64,000 bases of DNA, from positions 116,439 to 180,438 of the forward strand of contig NZ_JAEPKU010000001.1 of the NCBI RefSeq assembly GCF_016652235.1. The letters run 5' to 3'. Source of the DNA: Dysgonomonas sp. Marseille-P4677 (lineage in GTDB: Bacteria > Bacteroidota > Bacteroidia > Bacteroidales > Dysgonomonadaceae). A model generated the notes under the pieces. It made no database searches, was not told the origin of the DNA, and worked only from the letters and a program-made list of their open reading frames with translations. This document shows positions 25,826 to 35,193 of this stretch, one piece after another. The translations under genes were made by a program, and so were the position numbers. Numbering within the stretch: position 1 is the stretch's first letter; every line of letters begins with the position of its first letter.

Positions 25826-27622
25826 ATGAAAATAGAAATCAGCCTGCAACAATCAGTTGTCAAAGCAATAGAATCTTTGTATGGGCAAACAATCACTGCA
25901 GAACAGGCTTCGTTACAAAAAACAAAAAAAGAATTTGAAGGACACCTTACGCTTGTCGTATTTCCTTTCTTAAAAATATCAAAGAAAAGCCCGGAGCAAA
26001 CGGCACAAGAGATTGGGGAGTGGTTAGCTAATAATACAACTGAAGTCTCCTCTTTTAATGTAATAAAAGGCTTTCTCAACCTTTCTATTGCAACTCCATG
26101 CTGGATCGGATTGTTGAACGATATACATGTTACACCTGATTTCGGTATCCGCAAAGTAGAGGCGAATGCACCTTTGGTAATGGTGGAATATTCTTCACCT
26201 AATACAAACAAGCCTTTGCATTTAGGGCATGTCCGTAACAATTTATTAGGATTCTCCTTGTCAGAAGTGTTAAAAGCAAACGGTTATAGGGTTATTAAGA
26301 CAAATATAGTTAACGATAGGGGTATTCATATCTGTAAATCGATGCTTGCTTGGCAAAAATGGGGCAATGGAGAAACTCCTGAATCGAGTGGCAAAAAAGG
26401 GGATCATCTTGTAGGTGATTATTATGTGTTATTTGATAAACATTATAAAGCGGAATTGTCGGAGCTACAGGCTAAAGGCTTGTCGAAAGAAGAGGCGGAA
26501 GCTCAGTCTGCTCTAATGGCTGAAGCTCGAGAGATGCTTCGCAAATGGGAAGATGGCGACGAATCTACCGTTTACTTATGGAAGATGATGAATCAGTGGG
26601 TTTATACAGGTTTTGACGTAACTTATAAAAAACTTGGAGTAGACTTCGACGAAATATATTACGAATCAGAAACCTATCTAGATGGTAAAGAAACTGTTCT
26701 GGAAGGACTGAATAAGGGCATCTTTTATAAAAAAGAAGATGGTTCGGTGTGGGCAGATCTTACAGGAGAGGGCTTGGATCACAAGTTGCTCTTGCGTAGC
26801 GATGGTACGTCCGTGTATATGACTCAAGATATAGGAACGGCTCAACAGCGTTTCAAAGCCCATAAAGACTTGAGTAAGATGATATATGTTGTTGGCAATG
26901 AACAAAACTATCATTTTCAGGTATTGTCTATTGTTTTGGATAAACTAGGTTATGAGTTTGGTAAAGGTCTTGTGCATTTTTCTTATGGTATGGTTGAATT
27001 ACCTGAAGGGAAGATGAAATCGCGTGAAGGAACTGTTGTAGATGCCGATGATCTGGTTGACGAAATGGTCTCGACAGCTAAAGTAACATCGGAAGAACTC
27101 GGAAAATTAGATGGAGCCACAGAAGACGAGGCAAACAATATTGCACGTATTGTAGGTATGGGTGCTCTTAAATATTTTATATTGAAAGTAGATCCTAAAA
27201 AGAATATGACCTTTAATCCTAAAGAATCTATAGATTTTAATGGAAATACTGGTCCGTTTATTCAATATACTTATGCACGTATTCAATCTGTACTTCGTAA
27301 GGCAAAGGAATTAGGTCTGTCGATTCCGATAACATTACCGCAAGATATAGTACTGACGACAAAAGAGGAGAGCCTGATTCAATTAATAGCAGATTATAGC
27401 GTTGTTGTAAAGCAGGCAGGCGATGAGTATAATCCGGCTTTAGTAGCAAATTATATATATGATCTGGTAAAGGAATATAACCAATTTTATCACGATTATA
27501 GTATACTCAAAGAAGAAGAGTCCGTTTTGAAAGAATTCAGACTAATGCTTTCGGAAGAGGTTGGTAAAACCGTAAAAAGTGGAATGTCTCTTCTTGGAAT
27601 AGAAGTTCCGGACAGAATGTAA
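25826..27622 (+). CDS. argS: arginyl-tRNA synthetase
   Basis: A 598-residue class I synthetase that charges tRNA-Arg in the cytoplasm. The HIGH motif is HLGHVRN (His132-His135), preceded by VEYSSPNTNKPL; GKMKSREGTVVDADDL stands in for the KMSKS loop, as in many ArgRS. The N-terminal Add1 domain (about 1-110) and C-terminal DALR anticodon-binding domain (about 480-598, QYTYARIQSVLRKA) are present. Full length. It converges with a lipoprotein gene after an 8-bp gap. Confidence 0.97.
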   Translation: MKIEISLQQSVVKAIESLYGQTITAEQASLQKTKKEFEGHLTLVVFPFLKISKKSPEQTAQEIGEWLANNTTEVSSFNVIKGFLNLSIATPCWIGLLNDIHVTPDFGIRKVEANAPLVMVEYSSPNTNKPLHLGHVRNNLLGFSLSEVLKANGYRVIKTNIVNDRGIHICKSMLAWQKWGNGETPESSGKKGDHLVGDYYVLFDKHYKAELSELQAKGLSKEEAEAQSALMAEAREMLRKWEDGDESTVYLWKMMNQWVYTGFDVTYKKLGVDFDEIYYESETYLDGKETVLEGLNKGIFYKKEDGSVWADLTGEGLDHKLLLRSDGTSVYMTQDIGTAQQRFKAHKDLSKMIYVVGNEQNYHFQVLSIVLDKLGYEFGKGLVHFSYGMVELPEGKMKSREGTVVDADDLVDEMVSTAKVTSEELGKLDGATEDEANNIARIVGMGALKYFILKVDPKKNMTFNPKESIDFNGNTGPFIQYTYARIQSVLRKAKELGLSIPITLPQDIVLTTKEESLIQLIADYSVVVKQAGDEYNPALVANYIYDLVKEYNQFYHDYSILKEEESVLKEFRLMLSEEVGKTVKSGMSLLGIEVPDRM

Positions 27623-27630
27623 ATTTATTA

Positions 27631-28653
27631 TTATTCGATATCTTCAATCCCAAGTTGCTTATGTAGCTTGGGTATATTATTTTCTCTCATTATCAATGCT
27701 GTTCTATATAAGTTAACCTGTTTATCGAGCTCTGACTTTGGATTGCCGGATAGTAGTTCAAATGCAGTGTTGATCCATTCTTTTGCATTTTCAATGTCAT
27801 CAAGACATTCATTTGCCAGAGCAATGTTAAAGGCTAGACGTATTTTCTTATTTTGCTTACTTTCCGTATCATATAAATTACCCCAAATAATTGCTGCTTC
27901 TTGCCATTTTCCTTGTTTCGCAAATTGCGCGGCTTGTTTCATCTTAGATGAACTGTCGGAATAATACCAACGCATAGCATTTTTCCAAGAAGGTATAAAA
28001 TAGCTAGTGACCTTATCAGCACCTATCATCGCAATTTCCGAGACTAAGGAATTGATCTCGTTCATATTATTCTTAAGGCGACTCCAATCTGTAGCTTCTG
28101 ACCTGAAAAGGCTATCAACATATACAATCGGTTTTTCAAGGTACTCAGATCCGTCACTCGCATAAGGCTTGACTACTGCTCCTATTTTAGAACCTAAAAT
28201 ACTGTATGTGCTAAAATAACCTGTATTCTCAGTCTCTAGTTGCGCCGACACAACAAATAAATCAAGAGATATGAGTGCATCTGCATCAGTTTCTCTACAC
28301 AAAGCTTGTACTTTTCTTACAGAAAGAGGTTTGGTGTCTTCATCTGTACCACTATACGTATTCTTGGGATATAGATCAACATTAATGAAATATTTTTCTT
28401 CATTCATAAATTGCTTTAACGAATTTAAGAAGATGGCGCGGCTACTATCAAGAGATATAATAGATGGGTGCTGGGGGTAATCCTCCTCCTGATTTTCATT
28501 GTGAGAAAAACTATTGTCTACCAATAAAACTTTAGTCACTTCCGGGGGGAAAGATACAAGTGCAGGTTGTCTTGTATCTATTGTGATATAGTTAATCGAA
28601 GTACAAGAACCAAGTGCAAAAACTGCTATGATGAACGAAACTATATACTTCAT
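27631..28653 (-). CDS. DUF6340-like lipoprotein with TPR-like helices
   Basis: A 340-residue protein with a lipoprotein signal peptide (LGSC, Cys17). An N-terminal alpha/beta region (about 25-230) is followed by helical repeats (about 240-325: KWQEAAIIWGNLYD, ALANECLDDIENAKEWINTA) that look like tetratricopeptides. I place it in the Bacteroidetes-specific DUF6340 group from memory; function unknown. Likely an envelope protein attached to the inner or outer membrane. Monocistronic, promoter box at 28683-28690. Confidence 0.75.
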   Translation of the reverse strand: MKYIVSFIIAVFALGSCTSINYITIDTRQPALVSFPPEVTKVLLVDNSFSHNENQEEDYPQHPSIISLDSSRAIFLNSLKQFMNEEKYFINVDLYPKNTYSGTDEDTKPLSVRKVQALCRETDADALISLDLFVVSAQLETENTGYFSTYSILGSKIGAVVKPYASDGSEYLEKPIVYVDSLFRSEATDWSRLKNNMNEINSLVSEIAMIGADKVTSYFIPSWKNAMRWYYSDSSSKMKQAAQFAKQGKWQEAAIIWGNLYDTESKQNKKIRLAFNIALANECLDDIENAKEWINTAFELLSGNPKSELDKQVNLYRTALIMRENNIPKLHKQLGIEDIE

Positions 28654-28682
28654 ATTGTCTTTTGTTTTATATTTTAAAAATA

Positions 28683-28690
28683 CAAAAATA
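28683..28690 (-). promoter_or_regulatory. promoter -7 box for the lipoprotein gene
   Basis: TATTTTTG on the minus strand, 29 nt before the ATG. Confidence 0.5.
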
Positions 28691-28824
28691 AACGTTTAAA
28701 TTAAAAAAACTTTACTCTAATAATTCGAATTGTCTTTTCAGTACGTTCATATTATATTTATCCTTGTTGAGACTTCTTGTATATTGAAATATATCATTGG
28801 TTTATAAATATACGAAATAAGCCT

Positions 28825-28832
28825 TATATTTG
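28825..28832 (+). promoter_or_regulatory. promoter -7 box for the helicase gene
   Basis: TATATTTG, full match, 20 nt before the helicase start. Confidence 0.5.
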
Positions 28833-28852
28833 TAATAACAATCGTCGAATAA

Positions 28853-31024
28853 ATGAAAGAGTCTCCAGATAATGAAGTTTTTAAGCTTGCAGCTGATATA
28901 GTAAGTCACACCGCTCAAAGTGTTTTCCTAACCGGAAAGGCTGGGACTGGAAAGACTACTTTTCTTCACTATATAAAGCAGAATGTTGATAAGAATGTTA
29001 TTGTGGCTGCACCCACAGGTGTTGCAGCCATTAATGCAGGGGGGGTAACATTGCATTCCTTACTTCAACTTCCATTCGAGCCTTTTATCCCCAACTTTGA
29101 AGGGAAAAAGAAATTAGACTATCATTTCAAATTGCGTAAATCGAAAATTGAGATGTTACGTGAACTCGATCTGCTTATTATAGATGAGGTTAGTATGCTA
29201 CGAGCCGATATGTTGGATGCTGTCGATTATATGCTGCGTAGATACAGAAATAATCAGCAGCCATTTGGTGGAGTACAGATTCTTTTTATTGGTGATATGT
29301 TTCAGTTACCTCCGGTAGTTCAAACAGCCGAATGGGAACTATTGAAACACTATTATCCTTCGCCTTTCTTTTTCCATGCACAAGTATTGGAAAACTACGT
29401 ACCATTGTATATCGAGCTTAAAACGATATACCGACAACAAGATCAGCAGTTTATTGGTATTCTGAACCGTATCCGTAATAACTGTGTTACGGTTCAGGAT
29501 TTACAAATACTTAATCAGCGCTACAATCCGAGCTTTAAACTTCCTGAAAAAGATCGCTATGTGGTTCTTTGTACACACAATTACAAGGCAGATCGAATTA
29601 ATAGCGATGAATTGGCTAAATTGAATAGTAGAGAATATAAATTTAGCGGAGAGATAAAAGGAAATTTTGCGGATAATTCTCTCCCGACTGAAGCTATTCT
29701 CTCGATAAAAGAGGGAGCACAAGTAATGTTTGTGAAAAACGATGCCGGGGAGAGCAGGCGGTATTACAATGGTAAGTTGGCTACGATTAGTCGGTTGGGA
29801 GAAGATACTATACAAGTTCGTTTCGAGAATGGCGATGAAATGGAGCTTGAGAGCGAAACATGGAGGAATGTTCGATATCGCCTGAATGAGGAATCGGGCG
29901 AAATTGAAGAAGAGGAACTTGGTTCGTTCACCCAGTACCCTATTCGGTTGGCGTGGGCGATTACAATCCATAAAAGCCAGGGTTTGACATTCGACCGTGT
30001 AGTGATAGATGCCGGACAGGCTTTTGCTGCCGGACAGGTATATGTGGCACTTAGCCGATGTACATCTCTCGATGGAATCGTTTTGTTCTCTCGTATAACA
30101 GAGCAAAGTATAAGCACTGATCGGTTTGCTATTGAGTTTGCCAAAAAAGAACAAAGTCCGGATTATCTGAATCAGATATTAAATAGGGAAAAGCCTCGTT
30201 ACTGTGCCGATCAGCTAAAGAAATATTTTGACTGGACTCCATTTATCCGTAGTTTACACTCCCTATACGATCTAGCGACTGAAAAAAAAATACCTAAGCA
30301 GGAGGAAACGCAGGCAATGATTGCACAGCTTTGTAGTAGAGCAGTTGAGCAACAAGAAATAGCGCAGAATTTTACCAGAGAGTTAAATAAGATTTTGTCT
30401 GTACCAAATCCTGACTTAAATTATTTGAGAGAACGGGTGCAAAAAGGAATATTGTATTTTCATAAAGATGTGCAACAATGTATTGTTGTACCGATTGAAG
30501 AGCATTTGGCCAGTTTGAAAAATGCCTCAAAAGTTAAGGCTTATTTAAAGAAGGCTACAGAAATACATGTTACACTGCTTCGCTTGTTGGAACGATTAGA
30601 ATATGTTCGTTATGGAGATATTAATTTAACGCAGGGACTAGTTTTTGAAAGAATGTCTCCCCTTAAGAAAGAAAAAGAAAAAAATAATGTCGATAAAAAA
30701 GAGCGTTCTCCAAAAGGAGAGTCTCAGAGGCTTAGTTTATCTCTCTTTAATGAAGGGAAATCTATCGGTGATATAGCCAAAGAACGGAATTTAGCAGTAA
30801 CAACAATAGAGGGTCATTTGGCCGGTTTTGTTCTTACAGGTGAATTATTTATCGGGCGATTGGTCGACGAGAAGAAATTAGAGTATATGCTGCCTATATT
30901 AAAAGATTCGGATTCAGAAGTGTCTTTGTCTGCTATAAAAGAACAGTTGCCAAAAGAATGTACCTATCTGGATATTAAGGCTGTATTGAATTATATAAAG
31001 TATCTGGAAACAGGGAACAGATAA
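28853..31024 (+). CDS. PIF1/RecD-like DNA helicase with C-terminal helix-turn-helix
   Basis: A 723-residue SF1 helicase. Walker A is TGKAGTGKTTF (Lys34), Walker B LLIIDEVSMLRADMLD; FIGDMFQLPPV and RLAWAITIHKSQGLTFDRVVID are SF1B helicase motifs, and VYVALSRCTS is motif VI. Residues about 440-600 are helical, and the C-terminal 85 residues (RLSLSLFNEGKSIGDIAKER onward, then AVTTIEGHLAGFVLTGEL) form the HTH_40 domain seen at the end of some RecQ and PIF1-like proteins. Probably acts in genome maintenance by unwinding DNA 5' to 3'. Confidence 0.9.
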   Translation: MKESPDNEVFKLAADIVSHTAQSVFLTGKAGTGKTTFLHYIKQNVDKNVIVAAPTGVAAINAGGVTLHSLLQLPFEPFIPNFEGKKKLDYHFKLRKSKIEMLRELDLLIIDEVSMLRADMLDAVDYMLRRYRNNQQPFGGVQILFIGDMFQLPPVVQTAEWELLKHYYPSPFFFHAQVLENYVPLYIELKTIYRQQDQQFIGILNRIRNNCVTVQDLQILNQRYNPSFKLPEKDRYVVLCTHNYKADRINSDELAKLNSREYKFSGEIKGNFADNSLPTEAILSIKEGAQVMFVKNDAGESRRYYNGKLATISRLGEDTIQVRFENGDEMELESETWRNVRYRLNEESGEIEEEELGSFTQYPIRLAWAITIHKSQGLTFDRVVIDAGQAFAAGQVYVALSRCTSLDGIVLFSRITEQSISTDRFAIEFAKKEQSPDYLNQILNREKPRYCADQLKKYFDWTPFIRSLHSLYDLATEKKIPKQEETQAMIAQLCSRAVEQQEIAQNFTRELNKILSVPNPDLNYLRERVQKGILYFHKDVQQCIVVPIEEHLASLKNASKVKAYLKKATEIHVTLLRLLERLEYVRYGDINLTQGLVFERMSPLKKEKEKNNVDKKERSPKGESQRLSLSLFNEGKSIGDIAKERNLAVTTIEGHLAGFVLTGELFIGRLVDEKKLEYMLPILKDSDSEVSLSAIKEQLPKECTYLDIKAVLNYIKYLETGNR

Positions 31025-31088
31025 TATGATATAAATGCGGTGTGACTTTATCTATATATCAGACAGTAGAGATTGTTAGTATATATAG

Positions 31089-31140
31089 AAAAGTGACATA
31101 AAAAAATAGCGGAAAAAGTGTTACTTTTGTCACTTTTTTT
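31089..31140 (+). terminator. terminator with two mutually exclusive stems
   Basis: AAAAGTGACA (31089-31098) can pair perfectly with TGTCACTTTT (31128-31137), or AAAAAGTG (31113-31120) can pair with CACTTTTT (31131-31138). Both end in a T-run at 31134-31140. Most simply this ends the helicase transcript. Confidence 0.65.
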
Positions 31141-31293
31141 AGTTAGAATATTGGTTTATAATAATTAACGATGCCGTTCTTTTAACTTAAAGTTAATTTC
31201 CAAACGCGGATTTTAAGAACAATAATTGTGTTTGGTCTGTTCTATGAGTGATGTAAAATATTTATATATGCTCTATTAATGGCAAGAATGTAA

Positions 31294-31301
31294 TATCTTT
31301 G
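31294..31301 (+). promoter_or_regulatory. promoter -7 box for sufB
   Basis: TATCTTTG, full match to TAnnTTTG, 50 nt before the start. Confidence 0.5.
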
Positions 31302-31351
31302 TATATTGTAAAATGAAGCTTAGTTATAGCTTCTTAAACATTTAAATATTC

Positions 31352-32809
31352 ATGCAAGAAACTCAAGATAGTATTTTAGAAGAAGTTACCTCCGGCGATT
31401 ATAAGTACGGATTCGTGACGGATATAGACACTGAAGTTATTCCGGTAGGCCTCAATGAAGATGTTGTGCGCTTGATTTCAGCGAAGAAGAATGAACCGGA
31501 TTGGTTACTCGAATTCCGATTGAAGGCTTATCGTCATTGGATTACTATGGATATGCCCAATTGGGCGCATCTCAATATTCCGGAGATAGACTATCAAAGT
31601 ATAAGTTATTATGCGTCTCCAAGAAAGAAGGATGGCCCTAAAAGCCTTGATGAGGTAGATCCTGAATTATTGAAAACATTCGAAAAACTGGGAGTGCCTC
31701 TACATGAACGTGAGATATTGGCAGGTGTTCAAACTATGGCAGTAGATGCTGTGGTGGATAGCGTTTCTGTAAAAACGACATTTAAAGAAACATTAGCTGA
31801 AAAAGGGATCATTTTTTGTTCGTTTAGCGAAGCTGTACAGGAGCATCCCGAATTGGTGAAGAAGCATTTAGGTTCGGTAGTTCCATATCGTGACAACTTC
31901 TTTGCAACTCTCAATTCTGCTGTATTTAGTGACGGGTCGTTTGTGTACATTCCTAAGGGAGTTCGTTGCCCGATGGAGTTGTCTACTTATTTCCGTATCA
32001 ACGCTGCAAATACAGGACAGTTTGAACGTACACTTATAGTTGCAGACGATGACTCTTATGTAAGTTATTTGGAAGGTTGTACGGCGCCAATGCGTGACGA
32101 GAATCAACTTCATGCTGCTATTGTAGAGATAGTAGCTTTAGATCATGCTGAGGTTAAATACTCGACTGTGCAAAACTGGTATCCGGGCGATAAAGAAGGT
32201 AAAGGCGGTATTTACAATTTTGTTACTAAACGTGGTGTTTGTAAAGGCCGAGGCTCTAAAATATCATGGACACAAGTAGAAACAGGCTCGGCTGTCACAT
32301 GGAAATATCCTTCATGTATACTTGCCGGAGATGATTCGATTGGTGAATTTTACTCTGTGGCGGTTACAAATAATTATCAACAGGCCGATACCGGTACAAA
32401 AATGATTCATATTGGTAAGAATACTAAAAGCCGTATTGTTTCGAAAGGTATATCGGCTGGTTTTAGCCAAAATTCATACCGTGGCCTTGTGAAAGTTTCG
32501 CCGAAGGCTGAGGGAGCGCGTAATCACTCGCAATGCGATAGCTTATTGTTAGGTGATAAATGTGGAGCGCATACATTCCCTTATTCAGACATTGCTAATA
32601 CTAGTGCGATAATTGAGCATGAAGCTACAACTTCGAAGATCAGTGAAGATCAGATTTTGTACTGTAATCAACGTGGTATTGGTACAGAAGAGGCTGTAGG
32701 CTTGATTGTTAACGGTTATGCGAAGGAGGTTATGCAAAACCTGCCGATGGAATTTGCTGTAGAGGCTCAGAAACTATTGCAAATTAGTCTTGAAGGTAGT
32801 GTAGGGTAA
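31352..32809 (+). CDS. sufB: Fe-S cluster assembly scaffold protein SufB
   Basis: A 485-residue protein of the SUF machinery. With SufC (ATPase) and SufD, SufB forms the scaffold on which Fe-S clusters are built in the cytoplasm. Characteristic segments are [17 protein letters not shown] near the N-terminus, [26 protein letters not shown], the beta-helix core with [19 protein letters not shown], and [22 protein letters not shown] near the C-terminus. Unusually it stands alone: no sufC, sufD or sufS follows, and a strong terminator begins 25 bp after the stop. Confidence 0.96.
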   Translation: MQETQDSILEEVTSGDYKYGFVTDIDTEVIPVGLNEDVVRLISAKKNEPDWLLEFRLKAYRHWITMDMPNWAHLNIPEIDYQSISYYASPRKKDGPKSLDEVDPELLKTFEKLGVPLHEREILAGVQTMAVDAVVDSVSVKTTFKETLAEKGIIFCSFSEAVQEHPELVKKHLGSVVPYRDNFFATLNSAVFSDGSFVYIPKGVRCPMELSTYFRINAANTGQFERTLIVADDDSYVSYLEGCTAPMRDENQLHAAIVEIVALDHAEVKYSTVQNWYPGDKEGKGGIYNFVTKRGVCKGRGSKISWTQVETGSAVTWKYPSCILAGDDSIGEFYSVAVTNNYQQADTGTKMIHIGKNTKSRIVSKGISAGFSQNSYRGLVKVSPKAEGARNHSQCDSLLLGDKCGAHTFPYSDIANTSAIIEHEATTSKISEDQILYCNQRGIGTEEAVGLIVNGYAKEVMQNLPMEFAVEAQKLLQISLEGSVG

Positions 32810-32834
32810 GAAGGTTTTAGATGCTATATAAAAT

Positions 32835-32866
32835 AAAAGAGGGGCTGGTTTACTAGCCCCTCTTTT
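32835..32866. terminator. bidirectional terminator between sufB and glyA
   Basis: AAAAGAGGGGCT (32835-32846) pairs with AGCCCCTCTTTT (32855-32866); two more inner pairs leave a 4-nt loop. T-runs are present in both directions, serving the converging genes. Confidence 0.93.
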
Positions 32867-32883
32867 TATGGTGTAATCATTAT

Positions 32884-34164
32884 TTACCAAGCAAATAATG
32901 GATATTCTTTCATTATAGAGTTTACCTTCTCACGTACCGATTTAATTGTCTGTTCGTTTTCAGGATTTGAAAGAACTGTATCTATCATTTCTACTATTTC
33001 TCCCATCAATGGTTCTTTTGCTCCACGTGTAGTGATAGCAGGCGTACCGAAACGAAGTCCTGAAGTCAGGAATGGGCTGCGGCTGTCGAATGGAACCATA
33101 TTCTTATTTGTAGTGATATCAGCTTCAACAAGAACTTTCTCAGCTAGTTTACCGGTAAGTTCAGGGAATTTAGGACGAAGATCTATCAGCATTGAGTGAT
33201 TGTCTGTTCCTCCCGAAACAACTTTATAACCCTTGTCCATAAATGCTTGAGCCATTACAGCAGCATTTCTCTTAACTTGTGTTTGATATACTTTATAAGA
33301 TGGGTCAAGAGCTTCAGCAAAAGATACAGCTTTAGCTGCAATTACATGTTCTAGTGGTCCTCCTTGTATTCCGGGAAATACAGCAGAATCAAGTAATGCC
33401 GACATCATACGAACTTCTCCTTTTGGAGTTTTCTTGCCCCAAGGATTTTCAAAATCTTTACCCAATAAGATAGCACCACCACGTGGCCCACGAAGTGTTT
33501 TATGAGTTGTTGTAGTTACAATATGAGCGTGAGGAAGCGGATTGTCTAATAATCCGGCAGCTACCAGCCCGGCAGGATGTGCCATGTCTACCATGAAAAT
33601 GGCTCCGATTTCATCTGCTATTTTACGAATGCGCGCATAATCCCAATCACGAGAGTAAGCTGATGCACCTGCTATAATAACTTTTGGCTTTTCAGTACGG
33701 GCAACTTGTTCCAATTGCTCGTAGTCAACTTGTTCTGTATCTTGTTTTACATTATACTCTAGTGCTTGGAACATCAATCCAGAAAAGTTTACAGGAGAAC
33801 CATGAGATAAATGTCCGCCATGCGAAAGATTTAATCCTAAAAACTTGTCGCCAGCTTGCATACATGCCAGAAAGACAGCTGCATTAGCCTGTGCTCCCGA
33901 GTGTGGTTGTACATTGGCCCACTCTGCGCTAAAGATTTCTTTAAGACGGTCTATAGCTAGTTGTTCGCTTAGATCTACAATTTCGCATCCCCCATAATAT
34001 CTTTTACCCGGATACCCTTCAGCATATTTGTTGGTAAGACAAGAACCCATGGCTTCCATAACCTGAGGGCTTACAAAGTTTTCCGATGCAATTAATTCTA
34101 TTCCTTTCAGTTGTCGTTGATATTCTCTTTCTATAATATCAAAAATGGCTGTATCTCTTTTCAT
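32884..34164 (-). CDS. glyA: serine hydroxymethyltransferase
   Basis: A 426-residue PLP enzyme that converts serine and tetrahydrofolate to glycine and methylene-tetrahydrofolate in the cytoplasm. [31 protein letters not shown] and the PLP-lysine motif [14 protein letters not shown] are unmistakable. Full length. Glycine from this enzyme could feed the proposed glycine-lipid genes near 3-5 kb, though the genes are not linked. Promoter box at 34203-34210. Confidence 0.97.
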   Translation of the reverse strand: MKRDTAIFDIIEREYQRQLKGIELIASENFVSPQVMEAMGSCLTNKYAEGYPGKRYYGGCEIVDLSEQLAIDRLKEIFSAEWANVQPHSGAQANAAVFLACMQAGDKFLGLNLSHGGHLSHGSPVNFSGLMFQALEYNVKQDTEQVDYEQLEQVARTEKPKVIIAGASAYSRDWDYARIRKIADEIGAIFMVDMAHPAGLVAAGLLDNPLPHAHIVTTTTHKTLRGPRGGAILLGKDFENPWGKKTPKGEVRMMSALLDSAVFPGIQGGPLEHVIAAKAVSFAEALDPSYKVYQTQVKRNAAVMAQAFMDKGYKVVSGGTDNHSMLIDLRPKFPELTGKLAEKVLVEADITTNKNMVPFDSRSPFLTSGLRFGTPAITTRGAKEPLMGEIVEMIDTVLSNPENEQTIKSVREKVNSIMKEYPLFAW

Positions 34165-34202
34165 AAGCTGATAAAATATTTATGAGGTAAAAATTAGAAA
34201 GA

Positions 34203-34210
34203 CAAAGGTA
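34203..34210 (-). promoter_or_regulatory. promoter -7 box for glyA
   Basis: TACCTTTG on the minus strand, about 38 nt before the ATG. Confidence 0.5.
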
Positions 34211-34280
34211 ATAATTATAATAATTCATTTGACTGTATTAGAGGAATATTGTCTCTATAAATGTTGTCCTATTGTTTGTA

Positions 34281-34302
34281 TTATTGATTAGTTAATCAAT
34301 AA
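34281..34302. repeat. 22-bp near-perfect palindrome between glyA and the lipid operon
   Basis: TTATTGATTA, GT, TAATCAATAA: two perfect 10-bp arms, and one further A-T pair at 34280/34303. It lies about 75-100 bp upstream of the glyA promoter box and about 60 bp past the end of the acyltransferase gene. It could be an operator or part of a weak terminator (TGTTTTTG follows on the plus strand, where no gene needs it). Confidence 0.5.
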
Positions 34303-34364
34303 TGTTTTTGTGTCGGGAAAATAGGCATTATATTTATCCTTTTACTGATAAATTGCTTATATTA

Positions 34365-35183
34365 TCATTTCATAGCGTAAGTTTTGGCTTTCAGAAACTC
34401 TCCAAATTCCTTTATATCTGTAAACTTAGCCTGTTCTTCAACTGAAATTGGTTTGCCGAAGCGTACATAAATGGTTTTTCCTCGCTTATTTGTAGTTTCA
34501 TGTAGTAAGCGTACTGTACGAATCTTCCAGCTTATAAAGCCTAAAGTGCGATATATCCATGAGTTACTACCTGATATATACATGGGAATAACAGGGACCT
34601 TTGCTTTTTTTATAAGCTTAAGTACTGTCGGCTGCCATTCACGATCTTCGGTTTTGGTCAGATGGTTTGTAGAAACGCCTCCGGCAGGAAAGAGGCCTAG
34701 TGGATGACCTTCATGCAAATGTTCGAGGCATTGCTTCACTCCTCCCAGGCTGGACTTTAGTTCTGCCATCTTATTTCCTTTGGCATAAGGGTTAACACCA
34801 ATAAAGTGCTCATCCATTGTGTCTATCTGGCTTAGCATCCAGTTTACCATCATCTTATAGTCTCTCCGTTTGCCTGCGACTGCACTGATCGCAATTATCC
34901 CGTCTATATGGCCTATAGGATGATTTGAAACCGTGATAAACGGCCCATCTTTGAATGTATCAAGTACTTCATAGTTCTCAAATTTTCGGATAATACCCAT
35001 TTTATCGAGCATATCATTCACAAATTCGAGTCCTGTATATTGTTTCGAAGCATCATAAATAGCATTTACTTTATTTAGACCTCCGACCTTAAAAACGATG
35101 TTTAAAAGTGTTTCGCCAAAACGACCTTTGAATATAGGGTGTATATTCCTTATAGCATCTCTGGTTATTAACTTCTCCTTCAT
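34365..35183 (-). CDS. PlsC-like acyltransferase at the end of the lipid operon
   Basis: A 272-residue acyltransferase with the catalytic block SNHPIGHIDG (His88, Asp94) and FPAGGVSTNHLTK as the second motif. It is a distant paralogue of the acyltransferase at 2934-3764 and shares its five-residue His-Asp spacing. It is the last gene of a run with PgpA-, GtrA-, CDP-alcohol phosphatidyltransferase- and AUR1-like proteins (10 bp after the last), so it probably acylates a membrane lipid made by them or their precursor. The substrate is not visible in the sequence. Confidence 0.78.
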   Translation of the reverse strand: MKEKLITRDAIRNIHPIFKGRFGETLLNIVFKVGGLNKVNAIYDASKQYTGLEFVNDMLDKMGIIRKFENYEVLDTFKDGPFITVSNHPIGHIDGIIAISAVAGKRRDYKMMVNWMLSQIDTMDEHFIGVNPYAKGNKMAELKSSLGGVKQCLEHLHEGHPLGLFPAGGVSTNHLTKTEDREWQPTVLKLIKKAKVPVIPMYISGSNSWIYRTLGFISWKIRTVRLLHETTNKRGKTIYVRFGKPISVEEQAKFTDIKEFGEFLKAKTYAMK

Positions 35184-35193
35184 TCGATCTTAT

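Larger units (their letters stand above)
31025..31351 (+). other. 327-bp intergenic region between the helicase and sufB
   Basis: Contains a terminator-like hairpin set (31089-31140) and the sufB promoter box (31294-31301). Between them is AT-rich sequence with TTAACTTAAAGTTAA-like inverted bases near 31177-31192, and no credible open frame or recognised RNA gene. Confidence 0.7.

Noticed and set aside
25816..26241. A 141-codon minus-strand frame opposite the start of argS
   Set aside because: The plus strand encodes the Add1 domain and HIGH motif of ArgRS; the opposing frame has no domain signal.
29501..30154. A 217-codon frame on the minus strand inside the helicase gene
   Set aside because: It lies entirely opposite a well-supported helicase domain, has no recognisable motif, and shows the low-complexity, Cys/Phe/Ile-rich composition of an antisense shadow.
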